Shown here in pieces: positions 15,992 to 24,421 of a DNA stretch of 38,380 bases. A program made the translations under genes and the position numbers. Origin of the DNA: DATLXH01 sp035576005 (GTDB taxonomy: Bacteria > Acidobacteriota > Thermoanaerobaculia > Gp7-AA8); assembly GCA_035576005.1 (NCBI GenBank), contig DATLXH010000119.1, positions 1 to 38,380 of the forward strand, read 5' to 3'. Position 1 is the stretch's first letter, and every line of letters starts with the position of its first letter. The notes under the pieces are model-generated. The model saw only the letters and a program-made list of their open reading frames with translations, was not told where the DNA came from and did not search any database.

Positions 15992-18340
15992 ATGGAGCTA
16001 CGGATCATTGATGCTCTAACATCGCTTCGCGACGAGGCGAGGAATCGAGGTGCCCGGGTTGACGGTCGTCGTCTAGCCGAGTGCATGGCGTCGTACGGGA
16101 CTTTTCCTCCCTCGGAACTCTTGAACGTAGCGCAGGCAATCGACCGTTTGTTAGAGTTTGGGCGGGACGGACTCCTCTACGCTCCACCGGCAGTGGTAGT
16201 CGACGCCACGAAGCGTCTCCTTGCCGGCAGACGTGCAGAGCGTGTTTGCGATCCCTGGGCTGGCGCTGGAGTGCTTCTCAGCGTCGCCATCGAGGCAACG
16301 GAAGCGACGGCTGCGTTCGCTATCAGCCGAAATGAGGACGAGGCCAGTCTGGGAAAGAGCTTCGTTCCTGCCGCTAGATGGGAAGTTAGCATCACCGCAA
16401 AAGGTCTGACCACACTTCCTGGCGCATTGGACGTGGTTGTGAGCGTTCTTCCTTTCGGTGTGAGAGCGCCCCGTCGAAAAACAATCGGAAACTTTCGCGC
16501 AACTCAACCGCGCGGTCTCGATGAAGAGATCATCACGGCGGTCGCTGAGAAGTTGGCGGACGACGGAGTAATTCTCGTCGTGGTCTCCGGAGCTTTCTTT
16601 CCGATTCCGACTTCGACAACGGATGGTTTTCTGGAAGCCGGTGTCGCTCTGGAGGCGGCATTTGCAATCCCCGCCGGAGCATTCTCGCCACAAACCAATA
16701 TCTCGTCGTACTTGCTTGTACTGTCGAAGAGAACGAGCGATCAGCTCTTCGTCGCTGAACTTTCACTGTCGGGCGACAACGGCAACGTGATCAGTAATTT
16801 CAGGAATGGCCGTGAAGGCGACTCACCAGAACTCGGCCGTCTAGTGGAACCGCAGAACTTCCGAGGGATTCCCGCCCTCAAGCTGGCCGAACGACTGGAA
16901 GAAAAACGACGTCATTTCGGCGGTCGAGCGGTGCGTCTCGGTGATCTCGCGACCGCAGTCGATCTTGGAAGAGCACGTGAGGGGTTCCAGTTCCCCGAGC
17001 GCCAGAACGCTATCTTCATCCCGACCATCGGCGCGACGGACGTGGTCCTTTCAGTAGACGAATTCGGGATCAAAGCGCAAAACTACGCCCAGGTGGCGAT
17101 TGATGCCAGACAGTCTATGGCTCCCTTCGTTGCGCGCTTTCTAAATTCCGAGCTTGGCCGGGAGATTCGCGATGGCATGAAGACTGGGTTCATACCAAAG
17201 CTGAACACTACCAGCTTGAAGTCGATCACGGTTTTCCTTCCGGACATAAAGACGCAAGAGGTTGTACTGTCGATCGAAGGGAAGATCGCTGAACAGCAGA
17301 ACGTGATTCTGGGACTGCATCACAACATCGCGGAACTCAGAAGAGAACTATGGGCGAAGCCGAGCGCGACGAACCAGGTGGAAGAAAGGCTGGGTCAGCT
17401 TGCCGAGCGCCTGTCCGGAGAGTTGACGACGCAGGTAAGCGCAACGCTCGATCAATGGTTCGAAACGCAACCGTTTCCATTGGCGTCCATTCTTCGTGCC
17501 TGGCAAGCAACGGCGATATCCGACCATAAAACGAGATACGAACATCTCCTGCACTTCTTCGAGGCGGCTTCGGAATTCTGCAGCATCATTCTGTTGAGTG
17601 CTTTTGCTTCAAATCAGGGCTTGTACGGGTCTCATAAAGAAAAATTCGCCGCAGCTCTCGTTGCTCATAAGCATAGTTTCAGTAGGGCAACCTTCGGTAC
17701 ATGGAAATTCATCGTGGAGTACTTCGGTAAGCAAACTCGCCAGCTCCTAACCGGCGACGCGGATGCGAGGGCCTTGTGTCGAGAAATATTCGGTGACGAG
17801 ACTTTGAGGCTGCCCGAGATGCTTTCGAGCAAGCAGTTGGCGGGCATCGTCTCCCGAACCAATACTATGAGAAACAACTGGAGCGGTCACGGAGGAGTCG
17901 TCGGCAGCGATGAAGCGCGCCTTCGGAACGAACGACTTCTTGAAGAGGTTCAAAAGTTTCGAGAGGCTGTCGCGGACGGGTGGGAGAGCATGCAACTCGT
18001 TCACGCTCTCGGGTGCCGTTCCCGACGTGGGTCGTTCGAGACTGATCTCGCGATCCTGATGGGCAGCAACAGTGAATTCTTGAAAGAGACTCGCACGTTA
18101 AGCACCTGCCTCGACGTCGAGCGCCTTTATCTCTGTAGCGAGGAATCGAATCGTGCACTGCAGCTCCTGCCCCTCATCATCGTAGAAGCTGCTCCCAGAT
18201 CGCAGCGCAACGCATGTTACTTCTTCAATCGTCTGGACCATGACGCAGCGCGCTTTGTCTCGTATCACTTTGCGGATGCGCCAGAACTCAATGGGAATGA
18301 CGACGCCGCTGAGACGATTCGTCATTTGACGGAAGTGTGA
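15992..18340 (+). CDS. Degenerate N6-methyltransferase / HsdS-like / HEPN-like fusion
   Basis: 782 residues in three parts. Residues 60-250 are HsdM-like: YAPPAVVVDATKRLLAG, then SAM motif I DPWAGAG (87-93). The catalytic NPPFG is altered to VLPFG (152-156), so methyl transfer is doubtful although SAM binding may remain. Residues about 295-455 look like a type I specificity half: RLEEKRRHFGGRAVRLGDLA opens it, then TGFIPKLNTTSLKSITVFLP and a helix ending ELRRELW. The C-terminal 330 residues are helical and contain RNNWSGH (627-633), an R-N-x4-H pattern as in HEPN ribonuclease or scaffold domains. A good ribosome site precedes it. It is divergent from the nuclease-like/cyclase operon and probably functions with it. 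A likely role is recognising DNA modification state or invader DNA and triggering a HEPN effector; this is inference. Confidence 0.78.
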   Translation: MELRIIDALTSLRDEARNRGARVDGRRLAECMASYGTFPPSELLNVAQAIDRLLEFGRDGLLYAPPAVVVDATKRLLAGRRAERVCDPWAGAGVLLSVAIEATEATAAFAISRNEDEASLGKSFVPAARWEVSITAKGLTTLPGALDVVVSVLPFGVRAPRRKTIGNFRATQPRGLDEEIITAVAEKLADDGVILVVVSGAFFPIPTSTTDGFLEAGVALEAAFAIPAGAFSPQTNISSYLLVLSKRTSDQLFVAELSLSGDNGNVISNFRNGREGDSPELGRLVEPQNFRGIPALKLAERLEEKRRHFGGRAVRLGDLATAVDLGRAREGFQFPERQNAIFIPTIGATDVVLSVDEFGIKAQNYAQVAIDARQSMAPFVARFLNSELGREIRDGMKTGFIPKLNTTSLKSITVFLPDIKTQEVVLSIEGKIAEQQNVILGLHHNIAELRRELWAKPSATNQVEERLGQLAERLSGELTTQVSATLDQWFETQPFPLASILRAWQATAISDHKTRYEHLLHFFEAASEFCSIILLSAFASNQGLYGSHKEKFAAALVAHKHSFSRATFGTWKFIVEYFGKQTRQLLTGDADARALCREIFGDETLRLPEMLSSKQLAGIVSRTNTMRNNWSGHGGVVGSDEARLRNERLLEEVQKFREAVADGWESMQLVHALGCRSRRGSFETDLAILMGSNSEFLKETRTLSTCLDVERLYLCSEESNRALQLLPLIIVEAAPRSQRNACYFFNRLDHDAARFVSYHFADAPELNGNDDAAETIRHLTEV

Positions 18341-18899
18341 GGTTCAACAGAACTGAAAACGTGCCGTCGCAGGCGAGCTTGCATGGTTACATTCCAGAGG
18401 GCGATTGGGGCCAGGCCTTCAAATTCCACGCTTGCTGACAGGTCTATCCAAACGGGTTGCCCTCTCAAGTTGTTGCATTCCAGATCCCTGCAAATCCTGC
18501 CCTGCGCCAACATCATACAAAAGCGGCATTTGCCGATGATCACGCGAAGAGTGACAATGCGATGGTCGGCGATCGAGGCAGGTAGACTGCTGCAGCCGAA
18601 TGCATCTTAGTGAAAGTAAGCGTAACAGGCTCTGGGCCCAACTCTGTACCAGCGTCGAACTGGACGCCGACCGTAGCAGATCGCAGCTCCTTGCATCGTT
18701 CTACGTCGCAGGAAGGTAAAATCTCACCGTGACAACTAAGCTTCGGTCGATCCGGACCACATCTCGATCCGCTTCGGTGAAACGCAGCCAGGTTTCTTCC
18801 GCCGCGCGCTATGTGGTGTCATCACGGACCAGTGCCTCCGGGCGGTTTTCGGAGCGCAGCTCCGCAAAGGCACCGACTTCATCTCGCAAGTCCTGAAAG
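18341..18899. other. Gap with possible gene debris and a 31-bp repeat
   Basis: 559 bases without a confident gene. Bases 18401-18431 carry a 31-bp motif (plus strand core ATTGGGGCCAGGCCTTCA) repeated at 19763-19793. Between a TAA at about 18737 and a TGA ending at 18912 a plus frame without an ATG reads ISIRFGETQPGFF, then ALCGVITDQCLRAVFG, which looks protein-like but is unrecognised. It may be a decayed gene end. No RNA gene is seen. Confidence 0.4.
18401..18431. repeat. 31-bp repeat, copy 1
   Basis: Matches 19763-19793 with two differences in 31 bases (core ATTGGGGCCAGGCCTTCA). On the minus strand it would encode VEFEGLAPIAL. It lies just past the end of the 782-residue gene. The partner sits exactly where transposase similarity ends, which suggests the border of a mobile element or a recombination site. 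Confidence 0.6.
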
Positions 18900-19532
18900 A
18901 TGTCGTCTCCTGACTACGCCTTTAGCGTATTCATCAACTGTCCGTTCGACGACTCGTACCGGCCCCTTCTGCAGGCCATCGTATTCGTCGTTCACGACTG
19001 CGGTTACATCGCCCGTTCTGCTCAGGAAGTGTACGATTCCAGCGACGTCCGAATCGAGAAAATCTCACGAATCATCGAGGCGTGCCGCCTCGGCGTACAC
19101 GACGTCTCCCAAACTGATCTGGACCCCGCAAATCGTCTGCCGCGCTTCAATATGCCGCTGGAGCTCGGGATGTTCTTAGGCGCGAAGCGTTTCGGTAGCG
19201 GTAAGCACAAAACGAAACTCTGCCTGGTGCTCGATACCGAGAAGTATCGCTACCAGAAGTTTATCTCTGATATCTCAGGGCAAGACATCGCAGCGCACTC
19301 CGACAGGCCTGCGCAAGCGATCAAGGTTGTCAGAGATTTCATCAGCGGCGCGACTCCTAAAACAATCCAGATCCCTGGATGTGCGGAGATCGGCCAGCGC
19401 TACAAATTGTTCCGGCGCGAGCTCCCTCTTATGTGCAAGAGGCTTCGTCTCAAAGAGAACGACCTTACCTTCGGCGATTACGTTGTTCATGTAGAGGAGT
19501 GGCTCAAGCTGAACGTCGTGATCGCCGGCTAA
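18900..19532 (+). CDS. TIR-like/SLOG-like protein of unknown family
   Basis: 210-residue soluble protein. It opens with a strand and phosphate-loop-like turn, YAFSVFINCPFDDSY, followed by a helix (LLQAIVFVVHDCGYIAR), RIEKISRIIEACRLGVHDVS and LPRFNMPLELGMFLGAKRFG. The order of an aromatic strand, a Ser/Asp-rich loop, an I-E-A-C-x-x-G-V-H-D strand and an N-M-P-x-E-L-G helix resembles TIR or nucleoside deoxyribosyltransferase-like NAD-binding folds. The Glu in PLELGMF would be the candidate catalytic residue. This is a widespread hypothetical family. Within a defence island an NAD-consuming effector is plausible but unproven. It could be an effector for a messenger made by the nearby cyclase, although 0.5 kb and a different transcription unit separate them. 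The chosen ATG has a weak ribosome site. Confidence 0.75.
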   Translation: MSSPDYAFSVFINCPFDDSYRPLLQAIVFVVHDCGYIARSAQEVYDSSDVRIEKISRIIEACRLGVHDVSQTDLDPANRLPRFNMPLELGMFLGAKRFGSGKHKTKLCLVLDTEKYRYQKFISDISGQDIAAHSDRPAQAIKVVRDFISGATPKTIQIPGCAEIGQRYKLFRRELPLMCKRLRLKENDLTFGDYVVHVEEWLKLNVVIAG

Positions 19533-19587
19533 CTCGCACGACAGGTAAGTCACTCGTAAATCGCAACTGACATCGATGGCTTTTTCG

Positions 19588-19974
19588 TTAGGTGCCGTTC
19601 CACTTGCGAATTCGCGCGCAGAGGGATTCGACCCTTTCCGCCAGGTCCAGTGTTGTGGCAAGGGAGTGATGCGTCGGGCGAGTGCCGACTTTGTCGGTCG
19701 GGGGCTTCGTGGTTGCGTGCTCATTGTTCGTCCGGATGAACTCGATGGCCTGCTCGCATAAGGCCATTGGGGCCAGGCCTTCAGATTCCACGCGGTCCAG
19801 CAGCCCGTCATACCCGCCCTTGTCGAGCCGATTGCGGTACCGGCGCATGTTCCGATCACTCATCCCAAGGATCTCGGCCGCCTGCATCCACGTAATCTGT
19901 TTGCTCATTGCCCGAAAAATCACTTCCTGAAACTTCATTGCCCGCTCCACTGACCGAGCCGGATACAGTCCCAT
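19588..19974 (-). pseudogene. Truncated ISNCY-like transposase N-terminus
   Basis: Only the first 40-50 residues look like a transposase: from residue 13, MKFQEVIFRAMSKQITWMQA, then EILGMSDRNMRRYRNRLDKGG ending YDGLLDRV. This is the helix-turn-helix start of ISNCY-type transposases, normally above 400 residues. After that point the frame reads the 31-bp repeat (ESEGLAPMAL) and unrelated residues to a stop, so the catalytic DDE part is gone. The preferred start is the ATG at 19938. It marks the right edge of the defence island. Confidence 0.72.
19763..19793. repeat. 31-bp repeat, copy 2
   Basis: Second copy of the motif at 18401-18431. It starts at the breakpoint where the transposase frame loses similarity, so the 1.36-kb segment between the copies, including the TIR-like gene, is bounded by direct repeats. 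Confidence 0.6.
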
Positions 19975-20023
19975 TCGCCTTACCTCTCAGCGAATATGAA
20001 CCTTATCCCCTCGATCCGTCTGA

Positions 20024-20069
20024 CCGGACAACTCACTTGCTACTGAGGGCGGAGAACTCACATGCTACC
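20024..20069. repeat. IS-end direct repeats upstream of transposase remnant
   Basis: Two similar 20-21 bp units, CCGGACAACTCACTTGCTACT (first 20 bases at 20024-20043) and GCGGAGAACTCACATGCTAC (20050-20069), are spaced 26 bp apart just upstream of the truncated transposase. Such paired subterminal repeats are common transposase-binding sites at IS ends. The rest of 19975-20144 shows only the presumed IS leader and an AAGGCGGAG ahead of the next gene. Confidence 0.5.
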
Positions 20070-20144
20070 GACATTGGGGGCGAGCTCGTCATCCATGTCG
20101 CGACCCTGCTGCTACACTGAAGGCGGAGATTTTGGGACTCGGCG

Positions 20145-22604
20145 TTGACCAATCACTTCCTCTGTATCCACGGGCATTTCTACCAGCCGCCGCGGGAAAA
20201 CCCCTGGCTTGACGCGGTCGAGCTGGAAGACTCGGCATACCCGTACCACGACTGGAACGAGCGCATCACGGCCGAGTGTTACGCGGCGAACGGCTCGTCC
20301 CGCATCCTCGATCGAAACGATACGATCGAGAAGATCGTCAACAACTACTCGAAGATCAGCTTCGATTTCGGGCCTACGCTGCTCAGCTGGCTGGAGACTC
20401 GCTCCCCCGAGACTTACCGCGCGATTCTGGATGCGGATCTGGCCAGCCAGCTCCAGTTTTCAGGTCATGGATCGGCTATGGCGCAAGCCTACAACCACAT
20501 GATCCTGCCACTTGCGAATCAGCGCGACAGGCGGACTCAGGTCATCTGGGGCATCCGTGATTTCGAGAGCAGATTCCGACGGAAGCCGGAAGGGATGTGG
20601 CTTCCCGAAACGGCCGTCGATACGGCGACGCTCGAGATCGTTGCCGACGAGGGAATCCGCTTTGTCGTCCTCGAGCCTCATCAGGCGCTCCGGAAACGCT
20701 CCATCGGCGAGCACGATTGGACAGAGCTGCAGGGGAGTGAGATCGATCCTTCCGTGCCGTATGACGTGGCTCTTCCTTCCGGCAGGAAGCTGGCGGCTTT
20801 TTTCTATGATGGGCCAATCTCGCGCGCAGTCGCATTCGAAAATCTTCTCGCGCGCGGAGAAGGCTTCGCTGAACGAATGGCCGGAGCGTTCTCGGCCTCG
20901 CGGGGGCGGGCTCAGCTCGTCAACATCGCCACGGACGGCGAAACGTACGGACACCACCATCGGCGAGGCGACATGGCACTCGCCTACGCGCTCGATTACG
21001 TGGAGAAAACCGGTCTGGCGCGTCTGACGAACTACGCCGAATTCCTGCAACTCTTCCCTCCGACAGAGCAGATTGAGGTGCGTGAAAACACCTCATGGAG
21101 CTGCATCCATGGCGTCGAACGGTGGCGCAGTGATTGCGGCTGTCACACCGGCGGCGCGGAACAGTGGAGTCAGCGATGGCGGGGTCCGCTGCGAGAGTCA
21201 CTCGACTGGCTGCGTGATGTGATTGCCCCTCTTTTTGAACAGGCCGGCCAGGAGTTGCTGGCAGATCCGTGGGCGGCCCGTGATCGGTACGTTGACGTGC
21301 TCCTCGATCGCTCGCTGGCGAATGTCATCCGGTTCTTTGATGAGAATGCGCGCGGGCCGCTGACCCCGGAACAGCGCGTTCGTGTACTCGAGCTCATGGA
21401 GCTCCAGAGGCACACGATGCTCATGTACACGAGCTGCGGCTGGTTCTTCAACGACCTGTCGGGACTCGAGACGGTTCAGATTCTTGAATACGCTGGCCGG
21501 GCCATTCAGCTGGCGGAGAAACTTTTCGATCGGAAGGTCGAGGACGACTTTCTGGAAAGGCTTTCCGAGGCTCGAAGCAACATCGTTGAGCGGGGGAACG
21601 GCAGAGACATCTATCTCAAGTCAGTCAAACCCGCAGCCGTTGAGCTCTCGAGAGTTGCGGCGCACTACGCAATCGACTCCCTGTTTCGCAGCTACCCTCC
21701 GGTTTCCTCGGTCTACTCTTACGAGATTACGCGCGAAGTGTGCGACGTCCTCGAGGCAGGCCGCGCGAGGGTCATGGTTGGGCGGGTGAACGTGGTATCG
21801 ACGGTCACGCGGGAGTCCCAGCGCTTCACCTTTGGCCTGATGTATCTCGGCGATCTCCATCTGACTGGGGGAGTCCGCATCTACGAAGCCGAGGCCCATG
21901 AGGTTCTGCGCCATGCTCTCTCGGATCCGTTGACGGTGACGGACTTCACCAGCGTGATGCGCATACTGGAGACTCACCTCGGTAAGCTCACCTTCTCGAT
22001 GCGCACGGTCTTCCACGATGAGCAGCGCAGGATTCTTGCGTCGATCTGTAACGCGACGCTCTCGGAAGCCGAGGCTGCCTTCCGTCAACTGCATGACCGC
22101 TATCTTCCGCTCATGCGCTATCACGTGGAGTTAGGCGTTCCGCTTCCGAAAGTCCTGAGCGTCGCAGCGGAGTTCGACCTCAATCTTCTGTTGCGGCGGG
22201 CCCTGGAGAATCCCGACCTTCCCATCGACCTGATCGATTCGCTGATGAATAAAGTGAAGATGGAGAATGTGGTCGTTGACCGCACATCGCTCTCATTCGC
22301 TCTCAAGCAGAATCTCGGAATGATGGTGGAGAGTCTTCTGGAGGGCCCCGAGAATCTGGCGGATATCCAACGGCTGGAGGCTGCCGTCGCTCTCGCGAAA
22401 AGACTTCCGTTCGAGGTGGACCTCTGGAAGGTACAAAATGCGTACTACGGTCTGAGCAGGGCAACGGTCCCCCTGCTCGTGAACCGCTCGGAACAGGGCG
22501 ACTCATTTGCTTCGGACTGGTTGTCCACCTATCAGCGGCTGGGCGAGAAACTTGCGATCAGGACCGCTTCGCACGGGCCGCTTGTTGGCGACAGAGTCTC
22601 CTGA
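20145..22604 (+). CDS. GH57 family alpha-glucan enzyme with DUF3536
   Basis: 819-residue glycoside hydrolase family 57 protein. The N-terminal catalytic barrel starts at once (FLCIHGHFYQPPRENPWLD). GMWLPETAVDT carries the presumed nucleophile Glu, and NIATDGETYGHHH carries the acid Asp. The remaining C-terminal half matches the DUF3536 type (SVYSYEITREVCDVL, QRFTFGLMYLGDLHLTGG). These enzymes occur in glycogen/maltodextrin clusters and act on alpha-glucans, but exact activity (amylase, branching or transferase) is unsettled. The start is a TTG; no ATG lies upstream in frame near the conserved beginning, and AAGGCGGAG is about 16 bases before it. malQ follows 55 bases later. Confidence 0.9.
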   Translation: MTNHFLCIHGHFYQPPRENPWLDAVELEDSAYPYHDWNERITAECYAANGSSRILDRNDTIEKIVNNYSKISFDFGPTLLSWLETRSPETYRAILDADLASQLQFSGHGSAMAQAYNHMILPLANQRDRRTQVIWGIRDFESRFRRKPEGMWLPETAVDTATLEIVADEGIRFVVLEPHQALRKRSIGEHDWTELQGSEIDPSVPYDVALPSGRKLAAFFYDGPISRAVAFENLLARGEGFAERMAGAFSASRGRAQLVNIATDGETYGHHHRRGDMALAYALDYVEKTGLARLTNYAEFLQLFPPTEQIEVRENTSWSCIHGVERWRSDCGCHTGGAEQWSQRWRGPLRESLDWLRDVIAPLFEQAGQELLADPWAARDRYVDVLLDRSLANVIRFFDENARGPLTPEQRVRVLELMELQRHTMLMYTSCGWFFNDLSGLETVQILEYAGRAIQLAEKLFDRKVEDDFLERLSEARSNIVERGNGRDIYLKSVKPAAVELSRVAAHYAIDSLFRSYPPVSSVYSYEITREVCDVLEAGRARVMVGRVNVVSTVTRESQRFTFGLMYLGDLHLTGGVRIYEAEAHEVLRHALSDPLTVTDFTSVMRILETHLGKLTFSMRTVFHDEQRRILASICNATLSEAEAAFRQLHDRYLPLMRYHVELGVPLPKVLSVAAEFDLNLLLRRALENPDLPIDLIDSLMNKVKMENVVVDRTSLSFALKQNLGMMVESLLEGPENLADIQRLEAAVALAKRLPFEVDLWKVQNAYYGLSRATVPLLVNRSEQGDSFASDWLSTYQRLGEKLAIRTASHGPLVGDRVS

Positions 22605-22659
22605 TGCCGACTTCTTCTGTGCCATGCCTCCTCCGCTGACATCGTCTCCGCCTTCCCTG

Positions 22660-24165
22660 ATGAATCCATTTTCCAGACGCAGCGCGGGCATCCTTCTCCA
22701 TCCCACCTCACTTCCGGGACGCTTCGGCACAGGAGATCTAGGGAAAGGAGTCGAGATGTTCCTCGACTGGTGCGTGGAAGCGGAGCAATCGTTCTGGCAG
22801 CTGCTGCCATTGACCCCGACCGGTCACGGCGGCTCACCCTACGGCAGCCACTCGGCGTTTGCGGGGAATGCGATGTTGATTTCCCCCGACGGACTCGTGT
22901 CTGACGGATTTCTGCCTCAGTCGGCCATCGACCTGACGCCGGCGTTCTCTGATCAGCACGTCGAGCTCGTTCGTGTCGCCGAGCTCAAGAACCGGCTTCT
23001 TCGCGAATCGTGGGCATGGTTTCAGAGGGGCGCGAGTCCGGAGGCCCGACTGGCTCTCGAGGCGTTCACCTTCGCGCCAGAACAAGAGATCTGGCTCGAC
23101 GACTGGGCTCTCTACAGCGCTCTGAAGATCCGGTTCGGTGGGATCGACTGGCTCCGATGGAACCGTGAGCTTGCGATGCGCGATCCTCGAGCGCTCTCAG
23201 CGGCAAGACGCGAGCTGCAGGATCAGGTGGCATTTCATAAGTACATTCAGTTCCTTTTCTTCCGGCAGTGGACCCGGGTGAGAGAGCAAGCAGGGCGCCG
23301 TCGCATCACGGTCATCGGGGATGTTCCGATCTACGTTGCGCTCGACAGCGCTGACGTCTGGTCTCACCCGGGGATCTTCCATCTGAGTGACGACGGCCAG
23401 CCGCTTGCCGTCGCCGGAGTGCCTCCCGATTACTTCAGCAAGACTGGACAGCGCTGGGGGAATCCTCTCTACCGATGGGACCGAATGGAGGCGGACGGTT
23501 ACGACTGGTGGGTGGCCAGACTGCGGGCGAATTTTCGTCTGACCGACGTAGTGAGGCTCGATCACTTTCGTGGGTTTGCATCCTACTGGGAGGTACCTTC
23601 GACGGAGGCTACGGCTGTCAATGGGCGATGGATTGCGGGACCCGGCATCGCATTCTTCAACGGGATCCGCGCGAGGCTTGGCGATGTGCCGTTGATCGCC
23701 GAGGATCTTGGCGACATCACGGCTGAAGTCGACGAGCTGAGAACTGTCTCCGGATTGCCGGGGATGCATGTCCTCCAGTTTGGATTCGGAGACGATCCGA
23801 AGAACCCGCATCGGCCCTCCAATCACGTCTCCCATTCTGTCGTCTACACCGGCACGCACGATAACGACACCACCGTGGGCTGGTATGAAAAGACGATGGG
23901 GGAGGATCGAGAGCGTTTGAAGGAGTGGCTGGGTGACGACGATACGCCAATCGAGTGGCGGATGATTCAGGCCGCTTACGAATCTCCGGCTGTGATCGCG
24001 ATGGTGCCGATGCAGGACGTGCTCGGACTTGGGAGCGAGGCAAGGATGAACGTTCCGGGCGAGGGGGCGGACAACTGGACGTGGCGCGCGACACCGCGTC
24101 AGTTTCTCTCCGAGCATGCTTTGCTGTTGCGCAGGCTGGCGGAGGCTACTGGAAGGACGCGTTGA
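22660..24165 (+). CDS. malQ: 4-alpha-glucanotransferase MalQ (short form)
   Basis: 501-residue GH77 amylomaltase that transfers maltodextrin segments between glucans and releases glucose. It starts with RRSAGILLHPTSLPGRFGTG. Catalytic motifs are VRLDHFRGFASYW (nucleophile Asp), LIAEDLGDITAEV (acid Glu) and YTGTHDNDTTVGWY (third Asp). PIYVALDSADVWSHPGIF and WGNPLYRWDRME are typical. The ATG at 22660 was preferred because the family begins a few residues before RxSGILLHP; an in-frame ATG at 22624 is possible. It lies directly downstream of the GH57 gene. A longer, second MalQ is encoded at 31867-33984, so the cluster carries two GH77 types. It converges with treY across a palindromic repeat. 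Confidence 0.95.
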   Translation: MNPFSRRSAGILLHPTSLPGRFGTGDLGKGVEMFLDWCVEAEQSFWQLLPLTPTGHGGSPYGSHSAFAGNAMLISPDGLVSDGFLPQSAIDLTPAFSDQHVELVRVAELKNRLLRESWAWFQRGASPEARLALEAFTFAPEQEIWLDDWALYSALKIRFGGIDWLRWNRELAMRDPRALSAARRELQDQVAFHKYIQFLFFRQWTRVREQAGRRRITVIGDVPIYVALDSADVWSHPGIFHLSDDGQPLAVAGVPPDYFSKTGQRWGNPLYRWDRMEADGYDWWVARLRANFRLTDVVRLDHFRGFASYWEVPSTEATAVNGRWIAGPGIAFFNGIRARLGDVPLIAEDLGDITAEVDELRTVSGLPGMHVLQFGFGDDPKNPHRPSNHVSHSVVYTGTHDNDTTVGWYEKTMGEDRERLKEWLGDDDTPIEWRMIQAAYESPAVIAMVPMQDVLGLGSEARMNVPGEGADNWTWRATPRQFLSEHALLLRRLAEATGRTR

Positions 24166-24203
24166 GTCAGGCAGACATTCACTTCGTCGCGAAGCGGCCT
24201 TTT

Positions 24204-24421
24204 CCCTCTCCCGAGGGAGAGGGTGCCTCGTGAGAGCCGGGTGAGGGCTCAGGCTATTCGAAGCGACGCTCGCACAATCATCAACGTGGAGGGGGCGGGA
24301 ATCGGAATCACGTGTCGCGCCGGAAAGAGGACTCTGCATTCTGAGGCTTCAGCAGTCCGCTCAGTAGGTACCTGCGCCCTCACCCGGCGCTGGCGCGCCA
24401 CCCTCTCCCTCGGGAGAGGGA
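24204..24421. repeat. Inverted pair of CCCTCTCCC palindromes
   Basis: Bases 24204-24249 (CCCTCTCCCGAGGGAGAGGG and a CCGGGTGAGGG tail) and 24376-24421 (CCCTCACCCGG, then CCCTCTCCCTCGGGAGAGGG) are reverse copies of one repeat, each with its own 9-bp stem hairpin. The pair lies between convergent malQ and treY and could act as a bidirectional terminator. The right copy is inside the treY frame. Between them (24250-24360) nothing coding is seen. Confidence 0.7.

Noticed and set aside
18322..18543. Minus-strand frame of 73 codons after the fusion gene
   Set aside because: It is antisense to the fusion's end, contains the 31-bp repeat, and shows no other support.
18401..19793. 31-bp repeats as integron attC sites
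   Set aside because: No inverse-core/core RYYYAAC-GTTRRRY pair or integrase is seen.
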